From Acidovorax sp. NCPPB 3576 (GTDB lineage: Bacteria > Pseudomonadota > Gammaproteobacteria > Burkholderiales > Burkholderiaceae_C): a DNA stretch of 64,000 bases. Position numbers and translations under genes: made by a program. Below, in pieces: positions 35,399-44,881 of this stretch. Below the pieces are notes generated by a model. That model was not told the DNA's origin and ran no database searches. It saw only the letters and a program-made list of their open reading frames with translations. The stretch's first letter is position 1. Every line of letters begins with the position of its first letter. The stretch spans positions 1,790,501 to 1,854,500 of the forward strand of contig NZ_CP097267.1 of the NCBI RefSeq assembly GCF_028473605.1. The letters are read 5' to 3'.

Positions 35399-36907
35399 AT
35401 GTGTGGAATCGTCGGCGTGGTCAGCACGGCTCCTGTCAACCAACTGGTCTATGACGCTCTGCTGCTGTTGCAGCACCGGGGCCAGGATGCGGCGGGCATC
35501 GTCACCCAGCAGGGTCGCAAGTTCTTCATGCACAAGGCCAAAGGCATGGTGCGCGACGTGTTTCGCACGCGCAACATGCGTGCGCTGCCGGGCACGGTCG
35601 GCCTGGGTCAAGTGCGCTATCCCACGGCAGGCAACGCCTACAGCGAGGAAGAAGCCCAGCCGTTCTACGTGAACGCCCCCTTCGGCCTGGTGCTGGTGCA
35701 CAACGGCAACCTGACCAATGCGCAATCGCTGCGCGCGGAACTGTTTTCGACAGACCACCGCCACACCAACACCGAGAGCGACTCCGAAGTGCTGCTCAAC
35801 GTGTTCGCGCATGAGCTGGAGCGTGCCACTCGCGGTGTACCTCTGCAGACCGAGGACGTGTTCGCAGCCGTGCGCGCCGTGCACCGCCGCGTGAAGGGTT
35901 CCTACGCCGTGATCGCGCTGATCGCCGGCCACGGGCTGGTCGCTTTCCGCGATCCCCACGGCATCCGCCCGCTGTGCATGGGGCGCAGCCCGGAAGGCAC
36001 TGTGATGGTCGGCAGCGAGTCGGTGGCCCTGGAAGGGACCAACCACGTTTTCGAGCGCGATATCCAGCCGGGTGAGGCCGTGTTCATCACGGACGACGGC
36101 ACGGTGCATGCGCAGCAATGCGCCGATGCGCCGCAGCTCAACCCCTGCATCTTCGAGTTCGTCTATTTGGCGCGTCCCGACTCGGTGCTCGACGGCATCT
36201 CGGTGTACCAGGCCCGCCTGAACCTCGGCGAGGCATTGGCCAAGCGTGTGATCTCCACCGTGCCGCCCAACGAGATCGACGTGATCATTCCTATCCCGGA
36301 ATCGAGCCGGCCGAGTGCAACGCAGTTGGCGCATCTGCTGGGTATTCCATACCGCGAAGGCTTCGTCAAGAACCGCTACGTGGGTCGCACTTTCATCATG
36401 CCGGGGCAGGGCGTGCGCAAGAAGTCCGTACGGCAAAAACTCAACGTCATCGCCAGCGAATTCAAGGGCCGCAACGTGCTGCTGGTGGACGACTCCATCG
36501 TGCGCGGAACCACCTCGCGCGAGATCGTTCAGATGGCGCGCGATGCAGGTGCCCGCAAGGTGTACCTGGCCAGCGCTGCGCCGCCGGTGCGCTATCCCAA
36601 CGTTTACGGTATCGACATGCCCACCAGCAGCGAGTTGGTGGCCCACGGCCGCACGGTCGAAGAGGTCCGGCAGTCCATCGGCTGCGATGCGCTGATCTAC
36701 CAGGACGTCAACGGCATGAAGAAGGCCATCGGTTCCTTGAACGGGCGCATCGAAGGCTTCGACGCGTCGTGCTTCGACGGCGTGTATGTGACAGGCGACA
36801 TCACCGCGCAGGACATCGCACGGTTGAACGAAGGCCGTGTGGGAGTGGAGGAGCCGCAGGAGGAAGACACCTCCCGCCTGGCCTTGCCCAACGCACAAGA
36901 CGCTTGA
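35399..36907 (+). CDS. purF: Amidophosphoribosyltransferase
   Basis: A 502-residue enzyme that starts purine synthesis by converting PRPP and glutamine to phosphoribosylamine. The start at 35399 places the catalytic Cys at position 2 (MCGIVGVVS), as required after Met removal. The glutaminase domain is followed by the PRT domain with NVLLVDDSIVRGTTSREI. Upstream in-frame starts would bury the nucleophile and are rejected. Confidence 0.97.
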   Translation: MCGIVGVVSTAPVNQLVYDALLLLQHRGQDAAGIVTQQGRKFFMHKAKGMVRDVFRTRNMRALPGTVGLGQVRYPTAGNAYSEEEAQPFYVNAPFGLVLVHNGNLTNAQSLRAELFSTDHRHTNTESDSEVLLNVFAHELERATRGVPLQTEDVFAAVRAVHRRVKGSYAVIALIAGHGLVAFRDPHGIRPLCMGRSPEGTVMVGSESVALEGTNHVFERDIQPGEAVFITDDGTVHAQQCADAPQLNPCIFEFVYLARPDSVLDGISVYQARLNLGEALAKRVISTVPPNEIDVIIPIPESSRPSATQLAHLLGIPYREGFVKNRYVGRTFIMPGQGVRKKSVRQKLNVIASEFKGRNVLLVDDSIVRGTTSREIVQMARDAGARKVYLASAAPPVRYPNVYGIDMPTSSELVAHGRTVEEVRQSIGCDALIYQDVNGMKKAIGSLNGRIEGFDASCFDGVYVTGDITAQDIARLNEGRVGVEEPQEEDTSRLALPNAQDA

Positions 36908-36933
36908 TCGCCATTCGCTTGGATCTTCACGCC

Positions 36934-38166
36934 ATGAATTCCCCCTTGAATGCCCGGACCCTTCCCGAAGGCCTGCACCCCGACACGCTGGCGGTGCGCG
37001 AAGCCATTCCCCGCAGCGTGTACGGCGAGCATTCCGAAGCGCTGTATCTGAGCAGCAGCTTTGTGCAGCCCGACGCGGCGACGGCGGCGCGCCGGTTTGC
37101 CGGCGAGGAAGAGGGCTATACCTACACCCGGACCGGCAATCCCACGGTCACGAGCTTCGAGCGGCGCCTGGCCGCCCTGGAAGGCACCGAGTCCGCGATC
37201 GGCACCGCCACCGGCATGTCGGCCATCCTGCTCATGTGCCTGGCGCTGCTCAAGACCGGCGACCATGTGATCTGCTCCCGGTCGATGTTCGGATCGACCA
37301 TCAAGCTCATCGGCGGAGAGCTGTCGCGTTTCGGTGTGCACACCACCTTCGTGCCACAGACCGATGCGGCCGCATGGAAGGCCGCGCTGCGTCCGGAAAC
37401 GCGGCTCATGTTTGCGGAAACCCCCACCAATCCGCTGACCGATCTGTGCGACATCCAGGCGCTGGCCGACATTGCCCACGAAGCGGGCGTGCTGCTCGCC
37501 GTGGACAACTGCTTTGCCTCTCCCGCCTTGCAGCAACCCGCCAAATGGGGTGCGGATCTGGTCCTGCACTCCGGCACCAAGTTCCTCGACGGACAGGGCC
37601 GGGTGATGGCAGGGGCCGTGTGCGGACCCCGCGCGCTCATCGACGACAAGCTCGCGCCCATGATCCGCAGCGCGGGCATGAATCTGTCGCCCTTCAATGC
37701 ATGGGTGGTGCTCAAGGGCATGGAAACCTTGTCCATCCGCATGAAGGCGCAAAGCGCCAACGCGCTGCAGCTGGCCACCTGGCTCGAATCGCATCCGCAG
37801 GTGAGGCGGGTGTACTACCCGGGGCTGGCGTCCCATCCCCAGCATGCGCTGGCCATGCGCCAGCAATCCGGCCTTGGCGGCGCCGTTGTATCGTTCGATG
37901 TCAAGGTGAAAGAGGGCGATCCGGCCTCGGCCCGTGCGCAGGCATTCCATGTGATCGATAGCACGCGGGTGTGCAGCATCACGGCCAATCTCGGCGACAC
38001 CAAGACCACCATCACCCATCCCGCCAGCACCTCGCATGGCCGCCTGACCGAAGAGCAGCGCCAGGCTGCCGGCCTGGGGCAAGGCCTGATCCGCGTGGCG
38101 GTCGGGCTGGAACACATCGAAGATTTGAAGGCCGACCTCGCGCGCGGCCTGGATACCCTGCAATGA
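36934..38166 (+). CDS. metZ: O-succinylhomoserine sulfhydrylase
   Basis: A 410-residue PLP enzyme of the Cys/Met metabolism family making homocysteine from O-succinylhomoserine and sulfide. [20 protein letters not shown], the FAETPTNPL and [12 protein letters not shown] motifs, and the PLP lysine in [14 protein letters not shown] are seen; the CxxF-type [17 protein letters not shown] follows. MetZ is called over the paralogous MetB/MetC by the [12 protein letters not shown] and NPL context, with moderate certainty. The stop overlaps the gltX start (ATGA). Confidence 0.9.
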   Translation: MNSPLNARTLPEGLHPDTLAVREAIPRSVYGEHSEALYLSSSFVQPDAATAARRFAGEEEGYTYTRTGNPTVTSFERRLAALEGTESAIGTATGMSAILLMCLALLKTGDHVICSRSMFGSTIKLIGGELSRFGVHTTFVPQTDAAAWKAALRPETRLMFAETPTNPLTDLCDIQALADIAHEAGVLLAVDNCFASPALQQPAKWGADLVLHSGTKFLDGQGRVMAGAVCGPRALIDDKLAPMIRSAGMNLSPFNAWVVLKGMETLSIRMKAQSANALQLATWLESHPQVRRVYYPGLASHPQHALAMRQQSGLGGAVVSFDVKVKEGDPASARAQAFHVIDSTRVCSITANLGDTKTTITHPASTSHGRLTEEQRQAAGLGQGLIRVAVGLEHIEDLKADLARGLDTLQ

Positions 38167-39578
38167 CCGAAGCCAACCTGACCCAGCGCGTTCGCACGCG
38201 TTTCGCTCCCTCGCCCACGGGGTTCATCCATCTGGGGAACATTCGCTCCGCCCTGTACCCCTGGGCGTTCGCCCGCGCGACGGGTGGCGATTTCATCCTC
38301 CGCATCGAGGACACCGACCTGGAGCGGTCCAGCCAGGCCGCCGTGGACGTGATTCTGGAAGGAATGGAATGGCTCGGCATGCAGCCTGACGAAGGCCCGT
38401 TCTATCAGATGCAGCGCATGGACCGGTACAAGGAAGTTCTGGCCCAGTTGCAGGAGGCCGGCCATGTCTATCCTTGCTACATGAGCGTTCAGGAGCTCGA
38501 CGCGCTGCGCGAACGGCAGATGCAGGCCAAGGAAAAGCCACGCTATGACGGCACCTGGCGTCCCGAGCCTGGCAAGACCCTGCCGGCAGTGCCGCAGGGC
38601 GTGCAGCCGGTGCTGCGTTTTCGCAACCCTCTGGGCGGCTCCGTCGTCTGGGAAGACAAGGTCAAGGGACGCATCGAGATCAGCAACGATGAACTTGACG
38701 ATCTGGTCATTGCAAGGCCGGATGGAACGCCAACGTACAACTTCTGCGTGGTGGTCGATGACATCGACATGGCGATCACGCATGTGATCCGTGGCGACGA
38801 CCATGTGAACAACACCCCGCGGCAGATCAACATCTTCGAATCCCTCGGCAAGCAGCCGCCGGTGTATGCCCACCTGCCCACCGTGCTCAATGAGCAGGGC
38901 GAAAAGATGAGCAAGCGCAACGGCGCCAAGCCCGTCACCCAGTATCGCGATGAAGGCTACCTGCCCGAAGCCATGGTGAACTATCTGGCCCGCCTGGGCT
39001 GGAGCCACGGCGACGACGAAATCTTCAGCCGCGAGCAGTTCTTGCAGTGGTTCAATCTCGATCATCTGGGGCGCAGCGCTGCCCAGTTCGACGAAGCCAA
39101 GCTGCGCTGGGTGAATGCCCAGCATTTGAAAACCATGGCGGACGACGCGTTGGCCGCGCTCGTGGCGCCGCGGCTGGAACAGCGGGGCGTTTCTGCGGCA
39201 GAGCTTGCCGATGGCCGCCTGCCGCGCATCTGTGCGCTGTTCAAGGACCGCTGCGATACGGTCGTGGCGCTGGCTGACTGGGCTTTCGTGTTCTACGGCG
39301 ATGTCGCTCCCAACCCCGAGGAATACGCCAAACACGTGACCGATGCGGTCTGGCCTGCCATTGATGCATTGGCGCAGGCCCTTGGCACTTGTGCATGGGA
39401 CAAGGCGGCAATTTCTACGGCGTTCAAGGAAGTGCTGGCGGTCCATTCGCTCAAGATGCCGCAATTGGCCATGCCCGTGCGCGTGTTGACGGTGGGAACG
39501 GCCCACACACCTTCCGTCGATGCCGTACTCGAACTCGTAGGCCGCGAAAAAATCGCAGCGAGATTGCGGAAGCCTTAA
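38163..39578 (+). CDS. gltX: Glutamyl-tRNA synthetase
   Basis: A 471-residue class I synthetase. The HIGH motif region [20 protein letters not shown] and the KMSKS variant [11 protein letters not shown] are present, and the length is standard. It overlaps metZ by 4 bp. A tRNA cluster that includes two tRNA-Glu genes follows directly, and a strong promoter-like sequence for that cluster lies within its last codons. Confidence 0.97.
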   Translation: MTEANLTQRVRTRFAPSPTGFIHLGNIRSALYPWAFARATGGDFILRIEDTDLERSSQAAVDVILEGMEWLGMQPDEGPFYQMQRMDRYKEVLAQLQEAGHVYPCYMSVQELDALRERQMQAKEKPRYDGTWRPEPGKTLPAVPQGVQPVLRFRNPLGGSVVWEDKVKGRIEISNDELDDLVIARPDGTPTYNFCVVVDDIDMAITHVIRGDDHVNNTPRQINIFESLGKQPPVYAHLPTVLNEQGEKMSKRNGAKPVTQYRDEGYLPEAMVNYLARLGWSHGDDEIFSREQFLQWFNLDHLGRSAAQFDEAKLRWVNAQHLKTMADDALAALVAPRLEQRGVSAAELADGRLPRICALFKDRCDTVVALADWAFVFYGDVAPNPEEYAKHVTDAVWPAIDALAQALGTCAWDKAAISTAFKEVLAVHSLKMPQLAMPVRVLTVGTAHTPSVDAVLELVGREKIAARLRKP

Positions 39579-39593
39579 AAACCTGTCTATAAT
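39564..39593 (+). promoter_or_regulatory. Promoter of the tRNA cluster
   Basis: TTGCGG and a perfect TATAAT separated by 18 bp, 51 bp before the first tRNA. It overlaps the 3' end of gltX. Confidence 0.7.
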
Positions 39594-39643
39594 TCAAGGC
39601 TCAGGAAATGATGAAAGTCACAGTGTGAATGTGGTCATTCAGT

Positions 39644-39719
<76 letters not shown>

Positions 39720-39753
39720 CTGAGAGTTAGAGAACGGTTAGTTCCCAGGTTTT

Positions 39754-39829
39754 GACCCTATCGTCTAGAGGCCTAGGACATCACCCTTTCACGGTGAGTA
39801 CCGGGGTTCGAATCCCCGTAGGGTCGCCA
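39754..39829 (+). tRNA. tRNA-Glu (anticodon TTC), copy A
   Basis: 76 nt with CCA. Acceptor GACCCTA/TAGGGTC, anticodon loop CTTTCAC gives TTC, T loop TTCGAAT. Confidence 0.96.
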
Positions 39830-39879
39830 AGTTTGTAGCACTTGGCTTGTGTGTATGCACAAGCAAACGCTGCCTGCCA

Positions 39880-39956
39880 GGAGTGGTAGTTCAGTTGGTT
39901 AGAATACCGGCCTGTCACGCCGGGGGTCGCGGGTTCGAGTCCCGTCCACTCCGCCA
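39880..39956 (+). tRNA. tRNA-Asp (anticodon GTC), copy A
   Basis: 77 nt with CCA. Acceptor GGAGTGG/CCACTCC, anticodon loop CTGTCAC gives GTC, T loop TTCGAGT. Confidence 0.96.
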
Positions 39957-39963
39957 GTCAACA

Positions 39964-39997
39964 CCCTTGCAGGTCTTGGATATGCAAGGGTTTTTCT
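39964..39997 (+). terminator. Terminator after first tRNA triplet
   Basis: CCCTTGCA and TGCAAGGG stem followed by TTTTTCTTT, between the two tRNA triplets. Confidence 0.82.
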
Positions 39998-40018
39998 TTG
40001 GTGAATGCCAAAGAAAGT

Positions 40019-40094
<76 letters not shown>

Positions 40095-40128
40095 CTGAGA
40101 GTTAGAGAACGGTTAGTTCCCAGGTTTT

Positions 40129-40204
40129 GACCCTATCGTCTAGAGGCCTAGGACATCACCCTTTCACGGTGAGTACCGGGGTTCGAATCCCCGTAGGGTC
40201 GCCA
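40129..40204 (+). tRNA. tRNA-Glu (anticodon TTC), copy B
   Basis: Identical to the gene at 39754-39829. Confidence 0.96.
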
Positions 40205-40254
40205 AGTTTGTAGCACTTGGCTTGTGTGTATGCACAAGCAAACGCTGCCTGCCA

Positions 40255-40331
40255 GGAGTGGTAGTTCAGTTGGTTAGAATACCGGCCTGTCACGCCGGGG
40301 GTCGCGGGTTCGAGTCCCGTCCACTCCGCCA
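40255..40331 (+). tRNA. tRNA-Asp (anticodon GTC), copy B
   Basis: Identical to the gene at 39880-39956. Confidence 0.96.
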
Positions 40332-40336
40332 TATGA

Positions 40337-40372
40337 AAGCCCTCGCAAGTTTTGCTTGCGGGGGCTTTTTCT
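40337..40372 (+). terminator. Terminator after second tRNA triplet
   Basis: AAGCCCTCGCAAG and CTTGCGGGGGCTT pair around TTTTG and are followed by TTTCTTT. Confidence 0.85.
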
Positions 40373-40661
40373 TTGGCCTTTCTACAGCATGTGCTTTTTG
40401 CAGGCGGATCAAGCGTCGATACAGCTGTTGGATAACTTCGGGTCTGCAGAAGCTGAACTGGCTCACAGACTGCCCATTCGTCGAATGCCCGCCCTGCTGC
40501 TTCGAGCCACTCCACTCACCAGGGCGCACGCGTACCGGCCATCGAGGGACGTATCGAGCCTGCGGCGACTGACGAGGCCCCTCTGCGATCCTGACGATCC
40601 CATCGCTGTCCAGGTATGCCGATTGCCAGGGACCGTTCTATCGCAGCGTTATCAAAATCCC
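40373..40661 (+). other. Non-coding gap after tRNA cluster
   Basis: Counted from the last tRNA, this makes a 330-bp stretch without a supported gene. Frames are open on both strands but show no family features; the minus-strand one runs through tRNA-Asp and tRNA-Glu. It probably holds the promoter for the 40662 gene. Confidence 0.5.
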
Positions 40662-40829
40662 ATGAAGCAAGAAGACGCCTTTCAGCGCTCCATTTCCCTG
40701 CCACCCACCGCCCATGAAGACGCTCCTGCGCCGGAAGCGCTTTTCGTGGGCCTGCTGCGGGCCATCGGCTGGATCGAGCAGTCCTGCTGCACTGGCGAGA
40801 CCGCTTCCGTCTCCAAGGACAGCGGATGA
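40662..40829 (+). CDS. Small hypothetical protein coupled to the next gene (55 aa)
   Basis: Not recognised. It begins MKQEDAFQRSISLPPTAHED and has a central helical stretch FVGLLRAIGWIEQSCC. The stop overlaps the next start (ATGA), which supports translation. Longer frames upstream without similarity are rejected. No clear ribosome-binding site is seen; existence is moderately likely. Confidence 0.45.
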   Translation: MKQEDAFQRSISLPPTAHEDAPAPEALFVGLLRAIGWIEQSCCTGETASVSKDSG

Positions 40830-41269
40830 GCCCGTCTCGCTGCTGGATCCTTGTGGCGGATGAGGCTGCTGCCTGCATCATCGTGCGCGCGGGGATGTCC
40901 GGCCGGCTGGACAAGGTGGGCGAACTGCGATGGGACGAGTGGCCCGCGGACAGCGCCGAGCCAGCGCACGCCGCCTCGGCCCGGCATGCCGGAGGTACTT
41001 TCCCGGCGGCTGGCGAAGGCCCGCAGCAGCATCGGCAGGGTGCCGACTTTGCCGAGCGAGTGGCCGAACACCTGAGCGAGGCGGTGCGCGCGCAGCGGTT
41101 CGATGCGCTGATCATCATGGCGCCGCTGCGTTTTCTCGGGCTGTTGCGCAAGGCGTTGCGTGTCGAGGTGGCATCGCGGGTCACCCAGGAGATCGGGGAG
41201 GAGGTGGCGCAGCTATCCAACGGTGAAATCGCGCAACGGCTCTTCGCAGAGGTGGCCCTCGGCGGATGA
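40826..41269 (+). CDS. Host-attachment family protein (PF10116-like)
   Basis: A 147-residue cytoplasmic protein. It follows the pattern of the family first described as required for attachment to host cells: N-terminal WILVADEAAACIIVRAG, central ADFAERVAEHLSEAVRAQRF and LIIMAPLRFLGLLRKAL. Its biochemical role is unknown; the fold resembles eRF1/NYN-like domains. It overlaps the 55-residue gene by 4 bp. Confidence 0.8.
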   Translation: MSPSRCWILVADEAAACIIVRAGMSGRLDKVGELRWDEWPADSAEPAHAASARHAGGTFPAAGEGPQQHRQGADFAERVAEHLSEAVRAQRFDALIIMAPLRFLGLLRKALRVEVASRVTQEIGEEVAQLSNGEIAQRLFAEVALGG

Positions 41270-41479
41270 CCGCGCCGTCGATGCCATCGACCGCGACGTC
41301 GTGATCGGCGATGGCCCGGACGGGCCGACTGCGGCACTTTGTCCGGCAGCGGTGCCCATCCGTGCACAATCGCGGCTTTTCGCCCACCCGCTGCCAAAGG
41401 ATCGCTCCTGCCGCCGCCCGGTCTTGGCACTGCCCTGCCGCGGCAGGCCGGGGCCACGCCGGCCGTGCGTCACCCCGTC

Positions 41480-42661
41480 ATGCCCATCGACCGTTCCCTG
41501 CCTCACCCCCAAGCTGGCCCCGCCTCCGCCCGGCTGCAATCCATCGACGCGCTGCGCGGGCTCGTCATCCTGTTCATGCTGCTGGACCACGTACGAGAAA
41601 CGTTCTTCCTGCACCACCAGGTCGGCGATCCCATGGCGGTGGCGACTACCTCGCCCGACCTGTTCGCGAGCCGCCTGCTGGCCCATGTGTGCGCGCCGGT
41701 ATTCGTGTTTCTCACGGGGCTGTCCGCCTGCCTGTACGGAGCGCGGCAGGGCGGGGGGCGGGCGTCGGCCTCGGTGTTCCTGCTGCAGCGCGGGCTCTTC
41801 CTGGTCGCTCTGGAACTCACCCTGGTGAACTTCGCATGGACCTTCCAGTGGCCGCCCAAGGTGGTGTATCTGCAAGTGATCTGGGTCATCGGACTGAGCA
41901 TGCTGGCGCTGGCGGGATTGCTTTGGCTGCCGCGCAAGGGGCTGATCGCGCTGGGCATGGCGATCGTGGCAGGGCACAACCTGCTCGACGGGCTGCATTT
42001 TCCGGTCGGGCATGCGCTGCACATTCCCTGGGCCGTGCTGCATGACCGCGGCTGGATCGAGGTGAGCGATTCGCTGCGGCTTCGCACCTCGTACCCGCTG
42101 CTGCCGTGGATCGGCGTGATCGCCCTGGGTTATGCCGCCGGGCCGTGGTTTCTGCCTTCTGCCGATGCGGGCGCTCGGCAGCGCCGCCTGCTGGCCTGGG
42201 GCGCCGGGCTGCTGGCGGGCTTCGCCGTGCTGCGCTGGTGGAACGTATATGGCGACAAGCCCTGGGTGCCTGGCGACACGGCCCTGGCCACCGCGATGTC
42301 GTTTTTCAACGTGACCAAATACCCACCCTCGCTGCTGTTCATCGCGCTCACGTTGGGCATCGGCCTGCTCGTGCTGCGGGCGTTCGAACGGCTGCCACCG
42401 GGCGGCGGGCTGCGGGTGCTGGCCGTGTTCGGTGCGGCACCCATGTTCTTTTACCTGCTGCACCTCTACGTGCTCAAGCTGCTCTACCTCACTGCCGTGG
42501 CCATCTGGGGGACGACCCAGGGCACGTACTTCGGATTCGACGCCATGTGGGCCGTCTGGCTGTGCACGGCCGTGCTCGCCGCGCTGCTGTACCCCGCGGT
42601 GAAAGCCTTCGGGGCCTTCAAGGCGCGGCGGCGCGACATCGCCTGGCTCAAGTACCTTTGA
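41480..42661 (+). CDS. DUF1624/HGSNAT-like membrane acyltransferase family protein
   Basis: A 393-residue inner-membrane protein with roughly 9-10 membrane segments. SARLQSIDALRGLVILFMLL followed by DHVRETFFLH is the signature of the heparan-alpha-glucosaminide acetyltransferase-like family. TSYPLLPWIGVIALGYAAGP and FNVTKYPPSLLFIALTLG are further conserved motifs. The substrate is unknown. The start at 41480 (MPIDRSLP) is chosen because upstream residues lack similarity. It is convergent with the CDF gene. Confidence 0.87.
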   Translation: MPIDRSLPHPQAGPASARLQSIDALRGLVILFMLLDHVRETFFLHHQVGDPMAVATTSPDLFASRLLAHVCAPVFVFLTGLSACLYGARQGGGRASASVFLLQRGLFLVALELTLVNFAWTFQWPPKVVYLQVIWVIGLSMLALAGLLWLPRKGLIALGMAIVAGHNLLDGLHFPVGHALHIPWAVLHDRGWIEVSDSLRLRTSYPLLPWIGVIALGYAAGPWFLPSADAGARQRRLLAWGAGLLAGFAVLRWWNVYGDKPWVPGDTALATAMSFFNVTKYPPSLLFIALTLGIGLLVLRAFERLPPGGGLRVLAVFGAAPMFFYLLHLYVLKLLYLTAVAIWGTTQGTYFGFDAMWAVWLCTAVLAALLYPAVKAFGAFKARRRDIAWLKYL

Positions 42662-42695
42662 GCCGAGACGGGGCTCGCATGGGTGCGCAGCTGGA

Positions 42696-43493
42696 TCAGT
42701 GTGGCCGGCCGGAGCCGTCAGGCCGGTTCACCTCGATGGAGACGTGCACCAGTTCCTCGTGCACGCTCAGCAGGCGCTTGAAGAAGTCGGGCGCCACGGC
42801 CGGGTCGAGCCAGTCGGCGCCCCATAGCAGTCCCCCGCACAGCGCGGCGATGGCCAGCACCGATGTGGCAGCGTCGGCCACCACGTGCAGGTAGGCCGAC
42901 CGCAGGTTCAGATCGGCTGGTGTCGTCCCATGGCTGTGGCCGTGGCTTTCATGCGCATGGTGTTCGTGATGCGAGTGGTGCGCGTTGCGCGCGTGCCCGC
43001 CGTGCAGTAGCCAGGCGCACGCCAGGTTGACCATCAGTCCCAGCGCAGCCATGAAGACGGCTTGCTCATACTGGGTGAGCGCCGGGGCGAGGAGCCGCTG
43101 CACAGACTGGTACACCATGAGCCCAGCCACGAGCAGCAACAGGATGGCGCTGGTGTACCCGCCCAGCACCTCGATCTTCCAGGTGCCGAAGGCGAAGCGG
43201 CTGTCGTGCGCATGGCGCCGGGCGGCGGCATACGCCACGGCGGACAGCCCCAGGGCCAGGGCGTGCGAACTCATGTGCCACCCGTCCGCCAGCAATGCCA
43301 TCGAGCCGAAGGCCCAGCCGCCGACGATTTCCCCCACCATCATGGCGACCGTCAGCACCACCGCCCAGCGGGTGTTGTGCTCGGCCAGAGGATTGCCCTG
43401 GCAGGCATGGGGGTACTGCAGCAAATCGCGGCTGTCCGCGGCGCGGTGAATGGCCTGATGGCGCACATGCTGGAAGGCCACATCCTTCAGCAC
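42696..43493 (-). CDS. DmeF-like cation diffusion facilitator, internally shortened
   Basis: A 265-residue CDF transporter; DmeF relatives export Co2+/Ni2+. EIVGGWAFGSMALLADGWHM carries the zinc-site residues of TM2 and a His-rich loop follows (HHSHHEHHAHESHGHSHG). TM5 (SAYLHVVADAATSVLAIAAL) is intact, but after WLDPAV the sequence jumps to FKRLLSVHEELVHVSIEVN, the extreme C-terminus of the family. TM6 and most of the cytoplasmic domain (roughly 80-90 residues) are missing, in frame. The start appears to be GTG 43493 and is uncertain. The protein is probably non-functional or altered. Confidence 0.8.
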   Translation of the reverse strand: MLKDVAFQHVRHQAIHRAADSRDLLQYPHACQGNPLAEHNTRWAVVLTVAMMVGEIVGGWAFGSMALLADGWHMSSHALALGLSAVAYAAARRHAHDSRFAFGTWKIEVLGGYTSAILLLLVAGLMVYQSVQRLLAPALTQYEQAVFMAALGLMVNLACAWLLHGGHARNAHHSHHEHHAHESHGHSHGTTPADLNLRSAYLHVVADAATSVLAIAALCGGLLWGADWLDPAVAPDFFKRLLSVHEELVHVSIEVNRPDGSGRPH

Positions 43494-43669
43494 CTGGGCG
43501 ACCTGCTACCCCCGCACCGAAGCGCGCGCAGGACGTGGCGGCGGTGGCCTCGGCACTGCGCTCCTACCTCAAATAAGCCTGGCACAGGCACTGGAGTCAA
43601 GACTGCGCCCGAGGGGCGGCCAATCCTGCGCCCGAGCGACGGATGCCGACCTTGGCGACAATCAGGCCC

Positions 43670-44881
43670 ATGTTTCCTTCGCCCTTCCTTCGCGCCGCCC
43701 TCGTTCTGGGCCTTCTCTCGGCCATCGGCCCGTTTGCCATCGACATGTACCTGCCGGCGCTGCCCGACATCGGGCGCAGCCTGGGCGCGCAGGTCGGCGC
43801 CGTGCAGTGGAGCCTGACGGCATTCTTTCTCGCCCTGGGCGCGGGACAGCTGTTCTACGGCCCGGTGTCCGACATGGTGGGGCGCAAGCCGCCGCTGTAT
43901 TTCGGGCTGCTGCTGTTCACCGTGGCGAGCGTGGGCTGCGCTCTGGCGACCGAGATCGAGACGCTGGTGGCGCTGCGCTTCCTGCAGGGCCTGGGCGCCG
44001 CCGCCGGCATGGCCATTCCACGCGCCGTGGTGCGCGATCTGCACACGGGCACCGACGCCGCGCGCCTGATGGCGCTGCTGATGCTGGTGTTCAGCGTGTC
44101 GCCCATCCTCGCGCCGCTGGCGGGCAGCGCGGTCATCGCGCTCACGGGCTGGCGGGGCGTTTTCTGGTTGGTGGCAGTGGCCGCCATCGCGGGGCTGGCG
44201 CTGGTCCATGGTGCGCTGCGCGAGACGCGGCCCGCCGCCGACCGGGTGGAAAGCAGCCTGGGCGGTGCCCTGCGGGCCTACGGGCTGCTGCTGCGCGACC
44301 GCCATTACCTGGGCCTGGTGTTCATCGGCGGCTGCGCCATGTCGGGGTTCTTCGTCTATCTGGCCGGCTCGCCTTTCGTGCTCATCAACCACTACGGGCT
44401 CACGCCCACGCAGTACAGCCTGGCGTTCTCGCTGAACGCCGCGGCCTTCATCGGATCGTCGCAGTTCACCGGCATGCTAGGCCGGCGCTTCGGCCTGGTG
44501 CCGATCGTCAAGGTGGCCGCCAGCGCATCCGGCGTGGTCATGGTGCTGCTGCTGGGCTATTACCTGACGGGTGGCGACCGGTTGCCGGTGCTGATCGCGC
44601 TTTATTTCGTGTCCAGCGCCTTCATGGGGCTGGTGATTCCCACCACCTCGGTGCTGGCGCTGGAAAAGCACGGCGCCATCGCTGGCACGGCATCGGCCCT
44701 GCTGGGCACGCTGCAGATGCTGACGGGCGCGGCGGCCATGGGCATCGTCGGCCTGTTCGCCACCGGCAAGCCCTTGCCCATGGTGATCGGCATGGCCGCG
44801 GGCGCGCTGGTGGGCGTGGCGCTGACCTGGATCACGCTGGCGGGTCATTCTGCCTCCGGGGCCGGGGAGGCGCGGGTTTGA
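43670..44881 (+). CDS. Bcr/CflA family MFS drug efflux transporter
   Basis: A 403-residue, 12-segment major facilitator of the DHA1 type. PFAIDMYLPALPDIGRSLGA and GPVSDMVGRKPPLYFG (motif A) with RFLQGLGAAAGMAIPRAVVR are typical of Bcr/CflA, which exports bicyclomycin, chloramphenicol and related compounds. An upstream ATG at 43643 is possible. It overlaps the next MFS gene by 4 bp. Confidence 0.9.
   Translation: MFPSPFLRAALVLGLLSAIGPFAIDMYLPALPDIGRSLGAQVGAVQWSLTAFFLALGAGQLFYGPVSDMVGRKPPLYFGLLLFTVASVGCALATEIETLVALRFLQGLGAAAGMAIPRAVVRDLHTGTDAARLMALLMLVFSVSPILAPLAGSAVIALTGWRGVFWLVAVAAIAGLALVHGALRETRPAADRVESSLGGALRAYGLLLRDRHYLGLVFIGGCAMSGFFVYLAGSPFVLINHYGLTPTQYSLAFSLNAAAFIGSSQFTGMLGRRFGLVPIVKVAASASGVVMVLLLGYYLTGGDRLPVLIALYFVSSAFMGLVIPTTSVLALEKHGAIAGTASALLGTLQMLTGAAAMGIVGLFATGKPLPMVIGMAAGALVGVALTWITLAGHSASGAGEARV

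Noticed and set aside
40156..40515. Minus-strand frame overlapping tRNA-Asp, containing WTGLEPATPGVTGR
   Set aside because: This peptide is a known artefact of reading tRNA genes in reverse and is not a protein.
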